Source of the DNA: Curtobacterium pusillum
GTDB lineage: Bacteria > Actinomycetota > Actinomycetes > Actinomycetales > Microbacteriaceae
Assembly: GCF_007673235.1 (NCBI RefSeq)
Contig: NZ_VDZH01000002.1
Span: 389,652 to 453,651 of the forward strand
Length of the DNA stretch: 64,000 nt
Direction of reading: 5' to 3'
Positions within the stretch are counted from its first letter, which is position 1, and each line of letters opens with the position of its first letter. A model generated the notes under the pieces. It saw nothing but the letters and a program-made list of their open reading frames with translations, was not told where the DNA came from and made no database searches. The translations under genes and the position numbers were made by a program. Positions 8,138 to 16,095 of this stretch are shown in pieces.

Positions 8138-8626
8138 TCAGGAGCTGCGGAGCGTGTCGTTCCCGTCGGACGTGACCTGCTCCTTCGGGGTCCAGCCGTA
8201 CCAGCGCCCGTCGACCTCGGCGGTGATCCGACCGTCGCCACAGGTGAGGAGCCCGGTCGCCGGGAGTTCGTCGGGCATGAACCCGGCGGTCATCGCGGGC
8301 CCGCCCTTCGTCCCGTCCACCGCCGTGCACGCTGCGGTGTCGACGCCGTCCTCCGAGGTGAAGGCGATGACGTACCCGGGGTCGCTCGTGTCGAGCCGGA
8401 CGTCGATGTCCTTCGCGTCCTCGGGGACCCACGACGGCATGAACCACGCGACGTCCTTCGAGTTCGCCTTCGAGGGGGCGTCGCCGTAGGAGTCGAAGTG
8501 CTTCTGTTGTTCGGGCATGTACGGCTCGACGACGCTGCACCCGGCGAGGGTGGCGACGATGAGCCCCATCCCGAGGACGGCGGCGGCGGAGGTGAGTGCG
8601 GATCGTTCGGAGCGGTTCGTGTGCAT
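8138..8626 (-). CDS. Predicted lipoprotein of unknown function
   Basis: 162-aa exported protein. The N-terminal hydrophobic segment ends in the lipobox LAGC with Cys30. The mature part is polar, contains two further cysteines (AACTA, LLTCGD) and ends WYGWTPKEQVTSDGNDTLRSS. I do not recognise the family; similar short lipoproteins are common in Microbacteriaceae. It is codirectional with the VOC gene, and the pair is bracketed by two copies of the same hairpin. Confidence 0.8.
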   Translation of the reverse strand: MHTNRSERSALTSAAAVLGMGLIVATLAGCSVVEPYMPEQQKHFDSYGDAPSKANSKDVAWFMPSWVPEDAKDIDVRLDTSDPGYVIAFTSEDGVDTAACTAVDGTKGGPAMTAGFMPDELPATGLLTCGDGRITAEVDGRWYGWTPKEQVTSDGNDTLRSS

Positions 8627-8726
8627 GCTTCCATCGTCCCGGCGATGTGCCAGCGGCAGAATCCAGCACGCACCCGCTCGGTGGTGGGGAAAACCCCCGG
8701 TTGTCGCGCACGCCCCCGGCGCATTG

Positions 8727-8779
8727 GGTGAGCAGGAATCGTCGAGTCCCGCGAACGGACTCGACCATTTCTGCTCACC
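8727..8779. terminator. Long hairpin, copy 2 of a duplicated element
   Basis: Arms of 23 bp with two mismatches (8727-8749 and 8757-8779) and the same CGCGAAC loop, in the same orientation as the copy at 7669-7721. Here it lies between divergent genes (lipoprotein minus, phosphoesterase plus), where a terminator is not needed. That argues for a mobile or recombining repeat. Confidence 0.7.
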
Positions 8780-8834
8780 GGACGCAGGCCGAAGCCATCG
8801 GGGGCCGCAAGGGACGCTCGGTAGCGTGGGCCGC

Positions 8835-9749
8835 ATGCAGCAGCCAGCCGCCGGGACCCTCCGCATCCTCCACCTGTCCGACACCCACCTGACGGGCGAC
8901 GGCGCCCTGCACCAGGGATCCGTCGACACCACAGCAGCGCTCGAGAGTGTGCTCGACCGCATCGACGGCGTCCCCGGGGTCGGCCTCGTCGTGGTGTCCG
9001 GCGACGTCTCCGAGGACGGCAGCCCGGAGTCCTACGCCGCACTGGTCGAGCGTGTCGGCGGCTGGGCCGAACGACACGGTGCGGCGCTCGTGGCCGTGCC
9101 CGGGAACCACGACCTGCGCGAGGGCTTCCGGCAGGTCCTCACGAACGGGCACGTCCTCGGCGAGGGCGGTCGTCCGCTCATGCACACCATGGAGTACCAC
9201 CCGCCGACGGTGCCGGTCTGGGGGCAGTCCCTCGTCGCCGGGCGCCGCATCGTGACGGTCGACACGAGCGTCCCGAGTGCCGGGTACGGGGAGATCAGCG
9301 AGGCCTCGCTCGAGCGACTCCGAGCAGCGCTGGACGGCGAGCACGCTCCGCACGGCACCGTCGTCGTCCTGCACCACCCGCCGCTGCCCGGACCGACGGC
9401 ACTGCACGCGGCACTGCAGCTGCGGAACCCGGGGGCCCTGGCCGACGTGATCCGCGGTTCGGACGTCCGGGTCGTCCTCGCCGGCCACTACCACCACCAC
9501 TTCGCCGGTTCGCTCGCGGGCGTCCCGGTCCTCGTCGCGCCCGGCGTCGCGAACGACACGGACGTCACCGGTCCCTACGACGAGGAAGCCGCGTACGTCG
9601 ACGCCGGAGCCCTCGTCGTCGACGTCGCCGAGGACGGGTCGGTCTTGTCGACGCCGGTCCGCGTGCCGCGTCCGGACGCCGATCCGCTCGCGTTCGCGTT
9701 CGACGCGGAGACCGTGGAGCGCATCATCGAGGCGTCCTCCGGGCAGTAG
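8835..9749 (+). CDS. Metallophosphoesterase, CpdA-like
   Basis: Calcineurin-like phosphoesterase of 304 aa resembling 3',5'-cAMP phosphodiesterase CpdA. All metal motifs are visible in order: DTH (Asp16, His18), GDVSEDG, GNHD, HHP and GHYHHH. The ATG at 8835 is 7 nt after a TAGCGT hexamer with no Shine-Dalgarno, suggesting a leaderless mRNA; the longer frame would read through the hairpin at 8727. The substrate could be a cyclic nucleotide or another phosphodiester. Confidence 0.87.
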   Translation: MQQPAAGTLRILHLSDTHLTGDGALHQGSVDTTAALESVLDRIDGVPGVGLVVVSGDVSEDGSPESYAALVERVGGWAERHGAALVAVPGNHDLREGFRQVLTNGHVLGEGGRPLMHTMEYHPPTVPVWGQSLVAGRRIVTVDTSVPSAGYGEISEASLERLRAALDGEHAPHGTVVVLHHPPLPGPTALHAALQLRNPGALADVIRGSDVRVVLAGHYHHHFAGSLAGVPVLVAPGVANDTDVTGPYDEEAAYVDAGALVVDVAEDGSVLSTPVRVPRPDADPLAFAFDAETVERIIEASSGQ

Positions 9750-9761
9750 ACGCACCCACCA

Positions 9762-9807
9762 GCGGACGGGAGGCACGGAGCGGGCCCGCACCGTGCCTCC
9801 AGTCCGC
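9762..9807. repeat. GGAGGCGCG-family intergenic palindrome
   Basis: Arms GCGGACGGGAGGCACGG (9762-9778) and CCGTGCCTCCAGTCCGC (9791-9807), with one mismatch. It lies between two plus-strand genes, just after the phosphoesterase stop. Confidence 0.75.
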
Positions 9808-9896
9808 CTGCTGCGCACGCTGGTACCCCGCACGCACGGGTTGCATCCGGGAACTCCGAGTAGGCCGGTGCCACACCTCCAGCGAAGGAGCACCCC

Positions 9897-10901
9897 ATGC
9901 GGATCGGCAGTGCAGTGCAGTACGACCGGTACGGCGGGTTCGACGTCGTCGAACTCGTCCCCCAGGAGCGGCCGGATCCCGGCCCCGACGAGGTCGTGGT
10001 CGAGGTATCCGTCGCCGGGCTGAACCACATCGAACGGTTCCTCCGCGAGGGGCAGCTCCGCGACTTCGTCGACCTCGAGTTCCCCGCACACCAGGGCGTC
10101 GACTTCGCCGGTGTCGTGCGGTCTCGCGGGTCGAACGTCCGCGACCTCCACGTCGGCGACGAGGTCATGGGCCACGCGCCGCACGGCGGATCGCACGCGA
10201 CCTGGGTGGCGGTGCCGCGGGGTGCGGTCGTGAAGAAGCCCTCGACGATGACGTTCGAGGTCGCCGGCAGCCTGTACCTGGCGGGGTGCACCGCGCTGTC
10301 GATCGTCCGGTCCCTCAAGCTCGGCCCGGACGACACCGTCGTGATCAGTGCCGCTGCCGGCGGCGTCGGACACATCGAGTGCCAGCTCGCGCGCGATGCC
10401 GGGGCGACCGTGATCGGCCTCGGCAGTCCGCGCAACCACGACGCCCTGCGGCAGATCGGGGTCCGGCCGGTGGCCTACGGCGAGGGCGAGGAACAGCGTA
10501 TCCGCGACATCGCCGAGGACCGACCCATCACGGCGTTCATCGACAACCGGGAGCACGGTGAGAACGTCGACCTGGCGTCACGGCTCGGCGTCGACCCGAA
10601 GCGCTTCGTGTCGAGCGAGGACCGCCGTGACCTGGAGATCCGGTTCCTGCGGGCACCCGGCGACGACACCGAGGCAGCGGAGATGCTCACCACGCTCGGG
10701 GACCTCGTGCAGCGGCACAAGGTGCAGTTCATCATCTCGGGGTACTACCCGTTCGAGTACATCGTCGACGCGTACGAGGACCTCGCCGAGATGCACTCCC
10801 GCGGCAAGGTCGTCGTCGGGATGCAACCGGTCGAGACCGGCGCACGGCTGCACTGGTACAAGTCCGAGAAGTCCCGGGACCTGCGGGACCCCGTCAGCTG
10901 A
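9897..10901 (+). CDS. Quinone oxidoreductase-like NADP-dependent dehydrogenase
   Basis: Zinc-independent medium-chain reductase of the quinone oxidoreductase group (334 aa). An N-terminal GroES-like domain (AGLNHIERFLREGQL, HQGVDFAGVV) is followed by a Rossmann domain with the cofactor motif SAAAGGVGHIECQLA near residues 148-162. The cysteine and histidine ligands of true alcohol dehydrogenases are absent. A good ribosome site (GAAGGAG) precedes the ATG. It runs convergently into the ABC-2 permease gene with an 8-nt overlap. Substrate unknown. Confidence 0.86.
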   Translation: MRIGSAVQYDRYGGFDVVELVPQERPDPGPDEVVVEVSVAGLNHIERFLREGQLRDFVDLEFPAHQGVDFAGVVRSRGSNVRDLHVGDEVMGHAPHGGSHATWVAVPRGAVVKKPSTMTFEVAGSLYLAGCTALSIVRSLKLGPDDTVVISAAAGGVGHIECQLARDAGATVIGLGSPRNHDALRQIGVRPVAYGEGEEQRIRDIAEDRPITAFIDNREHGENVDLASRLGVDPKRFVSSEDRRDLEIRFLRAPGDDTEAAEMLTTLGDLVQRHKVQFIISGYYPFEYIVDAYEDLAEMHSRGKVVVGMQPVETGARLHWYKSEKSRDLRDPVS

Positions 10902-11787
10902 GGATGTCCTTGCTGGCGAACCGGCTGTAGGCCAGGGCGCCGAACACCACGACGTAGCCGAGCTGCAGCACGGCGTTCGACCCGAACGAGTCGAACGCGA
11001 TCGGGTCGCGCAACAGGTCCCCGAACCCGAGCCACTGGTGCGAGAACAGGAACGGGTGCAGCCAGTCCAGCTGCGGCAACTGGTCGAGGACCTGCGACGC
11101 CCCCGCGAGCACCACCGTCGCGGCCATCGCCCCGACCGGCACGCTCGTCAGCGTGGACGCGAACAGTCCGATGGCCGACAGTCCGAGCATCGACAGGGTG
11201 ACGTAGAGCGCGAGGAGCAGCGCCCGACCGGCGTACGACCAGCCGTCGACCTGCGTGCCGGACAACAGCGTGACCGGTCCGATCGGGAAGAGCAGCGCAC
11301 CGATCGCTGCGCCCACGAGCACGATGAGGAGCGTCGCCGCGAGGCAGAACGCCACCGCACCCGCGTACTTCACGAGGATGAACCGCACCCGGCCGGTCGG
11401 CGCGACGAGCAGGTAGCGGATCGTGCCGTGACTCGCCTCGCCCGCGACCGTGTCACCCGCCACGACCCCGACCGTGAGCGGCAGGAAGAGCGGGATCGAC
11501 ACCGTCAACGCGGTGAACGACACGAACAGGCCGTTGTTGGTGATGTCGCCGAGGAATGCCGGACCGCCGCTGTCGTCGCCGGTGGTCAGCCGGACCGCGA
11601 CGGCGATGAGGATCGGTACCAGCGCGAGCGCTCCGAGCATCGCCCAGGTCCGTCGGCGCCGGAACACCAGCGCGAGTTCGGAGCCGAGCAGGGCGAACGG
11701 GCGTGGGCGGCGGCGGGCGAACTCGCGGACGTCGTGCGTCGGCGCGGCGCCCGGCTGCGGTGCGGTGGCGGGCTCAGGCTGCGACAT
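10894..11787 (-). CDS. ABC-2 type transporter permease
   Basis: Integral membrane subunit (297 aa) of an ABC exporter with about six hydrophobic helices. The segment GEASHGTIRYLLVAPTGRVRFILVKY after helix 2 is characteristic of ABC-2/NatB-like permeases. The gene overlaps the ATPase gene by 14 nt, so it is translated as its partner. The exporter's cargo is unknown; the LolA-like exported protein encoded upstream in the same operon may share its role in the envelope. Confidence 0.86.
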   Translation of the reverse strand: MSQPEPATAPQPGAAPTHDVREFARRRPRPFALLGSELALVFRRRRTWAMLGALALVPILIAVAVRLTTGDDSGGPAFLGDITNNGLFVSFTALTVSIPLFLPLTVGVVAGDTVAGEASHGTIRYLLVAPTGRVRFILVKYAGAVAFCLAATLLIVLVGAAIGALLFPIGPVTLLSGTQVDGWSYAGRALLLALYVTLSMLGLSAIGLFASTLTSVPVGAMAATVVLAGASQVLDQLPQLDWLHPFLFSHQWLGFGDLLRDPIAFDSFGSNAVLQLGYVVVFGALAYSRFASKDILS

Positions 11788-12760
11788 CGAAGCCCTCTCC
11801 GGTGAGTGCGACGAACAGGTCCTCGAGGGTCCCGCCGCCGACCGTCAGGCCGCGGACCCGCACGTCGGCGCGGACCAGTTCGGCGGTGATCGTCTCCGGC
11901 AGGACCTCGTGCGGCAGGTCGGCGACGAGCACGTCTGCGCCGCCGTCGTGCCGCGGGGTCAGCCCGAGCCGGGTGAGCACGGAACCGGCGTGGCCGAGGT
12001 CCGGTGTGCGGACCGTCACCGTGCGTGCCCCGGCGGAGCGGAGGTCCTCGAGGGTGCCCTGCGCGACGAGCTTGCCCGTCCGCATGACCCCGGCGTGCGT
12101 GCACACCTGCTCGATCTCGGCCAGGAGGTGGCTCGACACGAACACCGTCGTGCCGTCGTCCGCCAGCGAACGGATCAGGTTCCGGACCTCGCGCGTGCCC
12201 TGCGGGTCGAGGCCGTTCGTCGGTTCGTCGAGCACGAGGAGGTCGCGCGGCGAGAGCAGGGCGTTCGCCAACCCGAGCCGCTGCTTCATGCCGAGCGAGT
12301 ACGCGTGCGCCTTCTTGTCTGCGGCATGGCCCAGCCCGACCCGGTCGAGCGCGTTCGCCACCCGGGCCTTCCGGCTGCGCGGATCCGACGTCGGATCGGC
12401 GGCGTCGAACCGGAGCAGGTTCGCCCGGCCGGACAGGTACGGGTAGAACGCCGGACCCTCGACGAGCGCACCGACCCGGGGCAGCACGTCGTGCAACGCC
12501 TTCGGCATCGGCTCGCCGAGCACCTCGATCGTGCCGCCCGTCGCGCTCGACAGCCCGAGGAGCATTCGGATCGTGGTGGTCTTGCCGGAGCCGTTCGGCC
12601 CGAGGAAGCCGAAGACGGCACCACGGGGGACGGCGAGGTCGATGCCGTCCACCGCGCGCTGCTTGCGGAAGACCTTCTGGAGGCCCGTGGTGCGGATCGC
12701 GAGGTCCGCTGCGGCCGCCGGGACGGCCGGGTCCACCACCGGTGGTTCCGTCGTGCTCAC
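11774..12760 (-). CDS. ABC transporter ATP-binding protein
   Basis: Cytoplasmic ATPase (328 aa) of the ABC-2 exporter. Walker A GPNGSGKTT is near residue 54, the Q-loop follows, then the signature region (SLGMKQRLGLANALL), Walker B LLVLDEPTNGLDP and the H-loop SSHLL. A C-terminal domain of about 100 aa follows, as in DrrA/CcmA-like exporters. It starts at a GTG overlapping the stop of the LolA-like gene by 4 nt. Confidence 0.92.
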   Translation of the reverse strand: MSTTEPPVVDPAVPAAAADLAIRTTGLQKVFRKQRAVDGIDLAVPRGAVFGFLGPNGSGKTTTIRMLLGLSSATGGTIEVLGEPMPKALHDVLPRVGALVEGPAFYPYLSGRANLLRFDAADPTSDPRSRKARVANALDRVGLGHAADKKAHAYSLGMKQRLGLANALLSPRDLLVLDEPTNGLDPQGTREVRNLIRSLADDGTTVFVSSHLLAEIEQVCTHAGVMRTGKLVAQGTLEDLRSAGARTVTVRTPDLGHAGSVLTRLGLTPRHDGGADVLVADLPHEVLPETITAELVRADVRVRGLTVGGGTLEDLFVALTGEGFDVAA

Positions 12761-13827
12761 TTCGCGGCGGCGACCAGGGCGGACACCGGCACGGCTCCCG
12801 CGAGGACCCGTCCGTCGTCGGTCAGGTAGACGGACACGAGCGAGGTCTGGACCGCGCGGCCGCCGTCGACCGACTTCGTCAGCTGGTCGAGCAGCCCGCT
12901 CGCGTCGTCGCCGAGCGTGGACTGGTCGACCGTGCCCTTCGGCAGCTCGGCGATCGTGCTCCAGCCCTTCCCGGTGAACGTCGGCTCGTCGCCGGCCGGC
13001 GCGTTCCGGTGCTGGGCGTCGCCCTTCTCGTGTGCGGGCGCGTCCGAGAGGTCCTCCGTCTCGACCTCGGCGTTCGACGGCGGGGTGAAGTCGAACAGCC
13101 GTGCGGCCGGCGCGCCGTACTGCAGGCTCGTGAAGCCGACCTGGACGGCCGGGTCTGACTGGCCCTTCGCCTCGATCGTGGCGCGCAGCGGGAGTCCGGT
13201 CTGCTGGTCGACCGCGAGTCGCACGGAGCCCACCAGCGTGCCGGGGGACTTCGGCGTCAGCGTGATCTGCCAGGCGTCGTGCCCGGCGACCCGGACGTCC
13301 TTCGGCTTCGACACCTTGGTGCTCGGCGTGATCGCGTCGATCGCCTGCTTCGCGATGTCGGACGGCGTCGCGGTGCCGCTCTTCGGCGTCGTGGCGTCCT
13401 TCGGCAGGACCACGTGCGTCGCCGTGCGCTCCTTCGAGTCCCAGGTCCAGACGTCGGAGCCGTTGCGGACGAGGTCCTGCTCGGCGAGCTGCTGCGTCAG
13501 CTGGACGCGCTGCTTGTCGGCGCCGTCCACGTACACCCGGGCGGTGTGCGACGAGGTCAGCAGGCCCAGGGCGTCGGACGCGTTCCCCTCGAGTGAGGAA
13601 CCACCGGAACCCGTCGGGAGCTCGGGCAGACCGAGGTCGCTCGTCTGCACGAGCTTGCCGGAGTACTGCGCGTCGGAGGACTCCGCGATGCTCGCGATCA
13701 CGGCGGCCGCGGTCGGGCTCGAGCCGGCGATCGGGTCACTGGCGGCGTTCGCGATCATCGGAGCCGCGACGGCACCGGCGACGACGACCGGCGCGATGAC
13801 GGCGGGCAGCCAGGCTGACTTCTTCAT
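12757..13827 (-). CDS. Exported LolA/RseB-like protein
   Basis: 356-aa secreted or membrane-anchored protein. A classical signal peptide (about residues 1-29, ending IANAAS) precedes a domain like LolA/RseB lipid-binding folds: SGKLVQTSDLGLPELP, DVWTWDSKERTATHVVLP, HDAWQITLTPK and LDFTPP-type segments. The C-terminal half is more variable. ATG 13827 is the only start that leaves the signal peptide at the N-terminus. It is first in an operon with the ABC-2 exporter, which suggests envelope maintenance, perhaps handling of a lipid or lipoprotein substrate; this is inferred. Confidence 0.8.
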   Translation of the reverse strand: MKKSAWLPAVIAPVVVAGAVAAPMIANAASDPIAGSSPTAAAVIASIAESSDAQYSGKLVQTSDLGLPELPTGSGGSSLEGNASDALGLLTSSHTARVYVDGADKQRVQLTQQLAEQDLVRNGSDVWTWDSKERTATHVVLPKDATTPKSGTATPSDIAKQAIDAITPSTKVSKPKDVRVAGHDAWQITLTPKSPGTLVGSVRLAVDQQTGLPLRATIEAKGQSDPAVQVGFTSLQYGAPAARLFDFTPPSNAEVETEDLSDAPAHEKGDAQHRNAPAGDEPTFTGKGWSTIAELPKGTVDQSTLGDDASGLLDQLTKSVDGGRAVQTSLVSVYLTDDGRVLAGAVPVSALVAAAK

Positions 13828-14019
13828 CGGTTTCCCCTCGGTGGAGCATCGGAGTCGGGAGTACGGTACGTCCGGCCCCCGACAGGAGCCTGGGCGTCGC
13901 CGTACTCCAACCATCGCTCCCGAGGCGCGCGCCGTCGTCCACCGCGAGGATGACGGGCGTCGATCGTTCGTAGACTCGTGGCACGACCGAGGACGGTCGA
14001 TGGCGACGAGGGAGACGGC

Positions 14020-15501
14020 ATGCGGGCGGTGCTCGGTCTGGACATCGGGACGTCGAGCACGAAGGCGCTGCTCGCCCGGTTCGACGGCACCGTCATCGCC
14101 GAGGTCAGCCGGAAGCACGACGTCGACCGCCCGGAGCAGGGCCTCGTCGAGATGGATGCCGACGTCTGGTGGGACGAGTTCACGACACTCACGCGTGCGT
14201 TGCTCGAGCGCGTGCCGGACGTCGACGTCGCCGCGGTCGGCGTGAGCGGCATCGGCCCGTGCGTGCTCCTCACCGACGACACCGGGCAGCCCCTGCGGCC
14301 GGCGATCCTGTACGGCGTCGACACCCGGACGGCGGACATGCTCGAGGACGTCACCGCGGAGCTCGGCGGCGAGGCTGCGATCCGCGAGCGTTGTGGTTCG
14401 GCGCTCAGCACGCAGGCGGCCGGGGTGAAGCTCGCCTGGGTCGCCCGGCACGAGCCCGAGGTGTGGTCGCGGGCCGCGCGGTTCACGATGCCGTCGTCGC
14501 GCGTCGTGGAGCGGCTGACGGGGGAGTACGTCCTCGACCACCACTCGGCGAGCCAGACGACGCCCCTCTACGACGTGCACGAGAACGCCTGGATCCCGGA
14601 GTGGTGCGAGCGACTCGCGCCGGGGCTCGAGATGCCGAGACTCCTCTGGTCAGGTGACCGGGCCGGCATCGTGACGGGCGCGGCGGCCGCGGCCACGGGC
14701 CTCCCGGTCGGCATCCCCGTGACGGCCGGGACCATCGACGCCTGGGCCGAGGGCGTGAGCGTCGGCGAGTCCGTGCCGGGCCGGATGTTCCTGCAGTACG
14801 GCACCACGATGTTCATGATCGCGCCGACGGCGCAGCCGATCCCTGTCCCCGGGATGTGGACCACGGTCGGGACACACCCTGGGCAGCCGAGCGTGTCCGG
14901 CGGGATGGCGACCTCCGGTGCGATCACGGACTGGCTCCGGCGGCTCGTGGACGGCGAGTGGTCGACGATGCTCGAGGAGGCCCGTTGCTCCGGCATCGGC
15001 GCGAACGGGCTGCTCATGCTGCCGTACTTCGCGGGCGAGCGGACGCCCATCGCCGATCCGGACGCCCGCGGGGTGATCGCGGGGCTCACCGTCCGGCACA
15101 CGCGAGGGGACCTGTACCGGGCGACGCTCGAGGCCACGGCGTACGCGGTGCGGCACAACATCGAGGTGCTGCGGGAGGCCGGGGTCGAGGTCCGGGAACT
15201 CGTCGGCGCCGGCGGGGGACTGCTCGGGCGGCTGTGGCCGACGATCGTGTCGGACGTCACCGGGTTGCCGCAGACGGTGCCGAGCGTGACGATCGGGGCG
15301 TGCTACGGCTCGGCGTTCCTGGCGGCGCAGCTCGTCGCGGAGCCCGGCGACGGCGTCGACCTCGCCGCCTGGAACCCGCCGGCGGCCCGCATCGAACCGG
15401 ACCCGGAGAAGACGGCCGCGTACGAACCGGGGTACCGCGACTACCGCGAGCTGTACGACGCGACGAAGGCGGTCGTGCACCGCCTGGCCGCGCGCGGCTG
15501 A
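14020..15501 (+). CDS. FGGY-family carbohydrate kinase
   Basis: ATP-dependent sugar or polyol kinase (493 aa). The N-terminal phosphate-binding motif LGLDIGTSSTKALLARF and the C-terminal FGGY signature region (VGAGGGLLGRLWPTIVSDV) are intact. ATG 14020 follows GAGGGAGA; an upstream in-frame start would add 14 unconserved residues. It is convergent with the RpiB-DhaK operon and may belong functionally to the same polyol locus. The family includes xylulose, ribulose, glycerol and erythritol kinases, and the exact substrate cannot be assigned. Confidence 0.88.
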   Translation: MRAVLGLDIGTSSTKALLARFDGTVIAEVSRKHDVDRPEQGLVEMDADVWWDEFTTLTRALLERVPDVDVAAVGVSGIGPCVLLTDDTGQPLRPAILYGVDTRTADMLEDVTAELGGEAAIRERCGSALSTQAAGVKLAWVARHEPEVWSRAARFTMPSSRVVERLTGEYVLDHHSASQTTPLYDVHENAWIPEWCERLAPGLEMPRLLWSGDRAGIVTGAAAAATGLPVGIPVTAGTIDAWAEGVSVGESVPGRMFLQYGTTMFMIAPTAQPIPVPGMWTTVGTHPGQPSVSGGMATSGAITDWLRRLVDGEWSTMLEEARCSGIGANGLLMLPYFAGERTPIADPDARGVIAGLTVRHTRGDLYRATLEATAYAVRHNIEVLREAGVEVRELVGAGGGLLGRLWPTIVSDVTGLPQTVPSVTIGACYGSAFLAAQLVAEPGDGVDLAAWNPPAARIEPDPEKTAAYEPGYRDYRELYDATKAVVHRLAARG

Positions 15502-15515
15502 GGCGGGTGGGGACA

Positions 15516-15583
15516 CAAAACACCGGTGCTCGTCGGCGAAACACACACATGCGTGGGTTCAGCGCGTGAACACCGGTGTTTTG
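15516..15583. terminator. Convergent-gene hairpin with CAAAACACCGGTG arms
   Basis: Perfect 13-bp arms (15516-15528 and 15571-15583) enclose a partly self-complementary centre (GAAACACACAC / GCGTGGGTTC). It lies between the kinase (plus) and the RpiB-like gene (minus). AAAA on one side and TTTT on the other give weak bidirectional terminator tracts. Confidence 0.65.
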
Positions 15584-15612
15584 CAGACCGCTACCGCGCA
15601 AGTACCGGGCAG

Positions 15613-16095
15613 CTACGCGGTCGCGTCGACGCCCGCTGGGGCCGACCCGTCGTACTCGCAGATCGCGGCGACCTTCGACGCGCTCGCGCTCGACCGGTCG
15701 AACTCGTAGCCCAACCACTCCTTCGCCATGCGTCGGGCGACCTCGACGCCGATGACGCGCTGACCCATGCAGAGGACCTGGGCGTCGTTCGACAGGATCG
15801 AGCGCTCGACCGAGAACGAGTCGTGCGCGGTGACGGCACGGATGCCCGGCACCTTGTTCGCGCTGATCGCGACGCCGAGGCCGGTGCCGCAGATCAGGAT
15901 CGCCCGGTCCGCCTCGCCGTTCGCGACGAGCCGTGCTGCGTCGACGGCGACGTGCGGGTACGCGGTGTGCCCGTCAGCGTCCACCCCGACGTCGACCACG
16001 GACGCGACCCGCGGATCAGCCTCGAGGTCGGCCTTGATGATCTCCTTGTAGTCGAACCCGGCATCGTCCGAGCCGACCACGAGACGGTACGTCAT
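15613..16095 (-). CDS. RpiB-family sugar-phosphate isomerase (erythrulose-4-phosphate isomerase-like)
   Basis: Aldose-ketose phosphate isomerase of the RpiB/LacAB fold (160 aa). It carries the N-terminal GSDDAGF motif (GxDHAGF in ordinary ribose-5-phosphate isomerase), catalytic Cys69 in CGTG, AHD at residues 90-92, and [18 protein letters not shown]. It overlaps the kinase gene by 4 nt (ATGA). In Mycobacterium smegmatis and Brucella, RpiB paralogues next to such kinases turn erythrulose phosphate into erythrose 4-phosphate. That role is likely here but unproven; plain ribose-5-phosphate isomerase is the alternative. Confidence 0.85.
   Translation of the reverse strand: MTYRLVVGSDDAGFDYKEIIKADLEADPRVASVVDVGVDADGHTAYPHVAVDAARLVANGEADRAILICGTGLGVAISANKVPGIRAVTAHDSFSVERSILSNDAQVLCMGQRVIGVEVARRMAKEWLGYEFDRSSASASKVAAICEYDGSAPAGVDATA

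Noticed and set aside
7669..8779. The bracketed VOC-lipoprotein pair as a transposon
   Set aside because: There is no transposase, and I see no target-site duplication outside the hairpins; reported only as a repeat pair.
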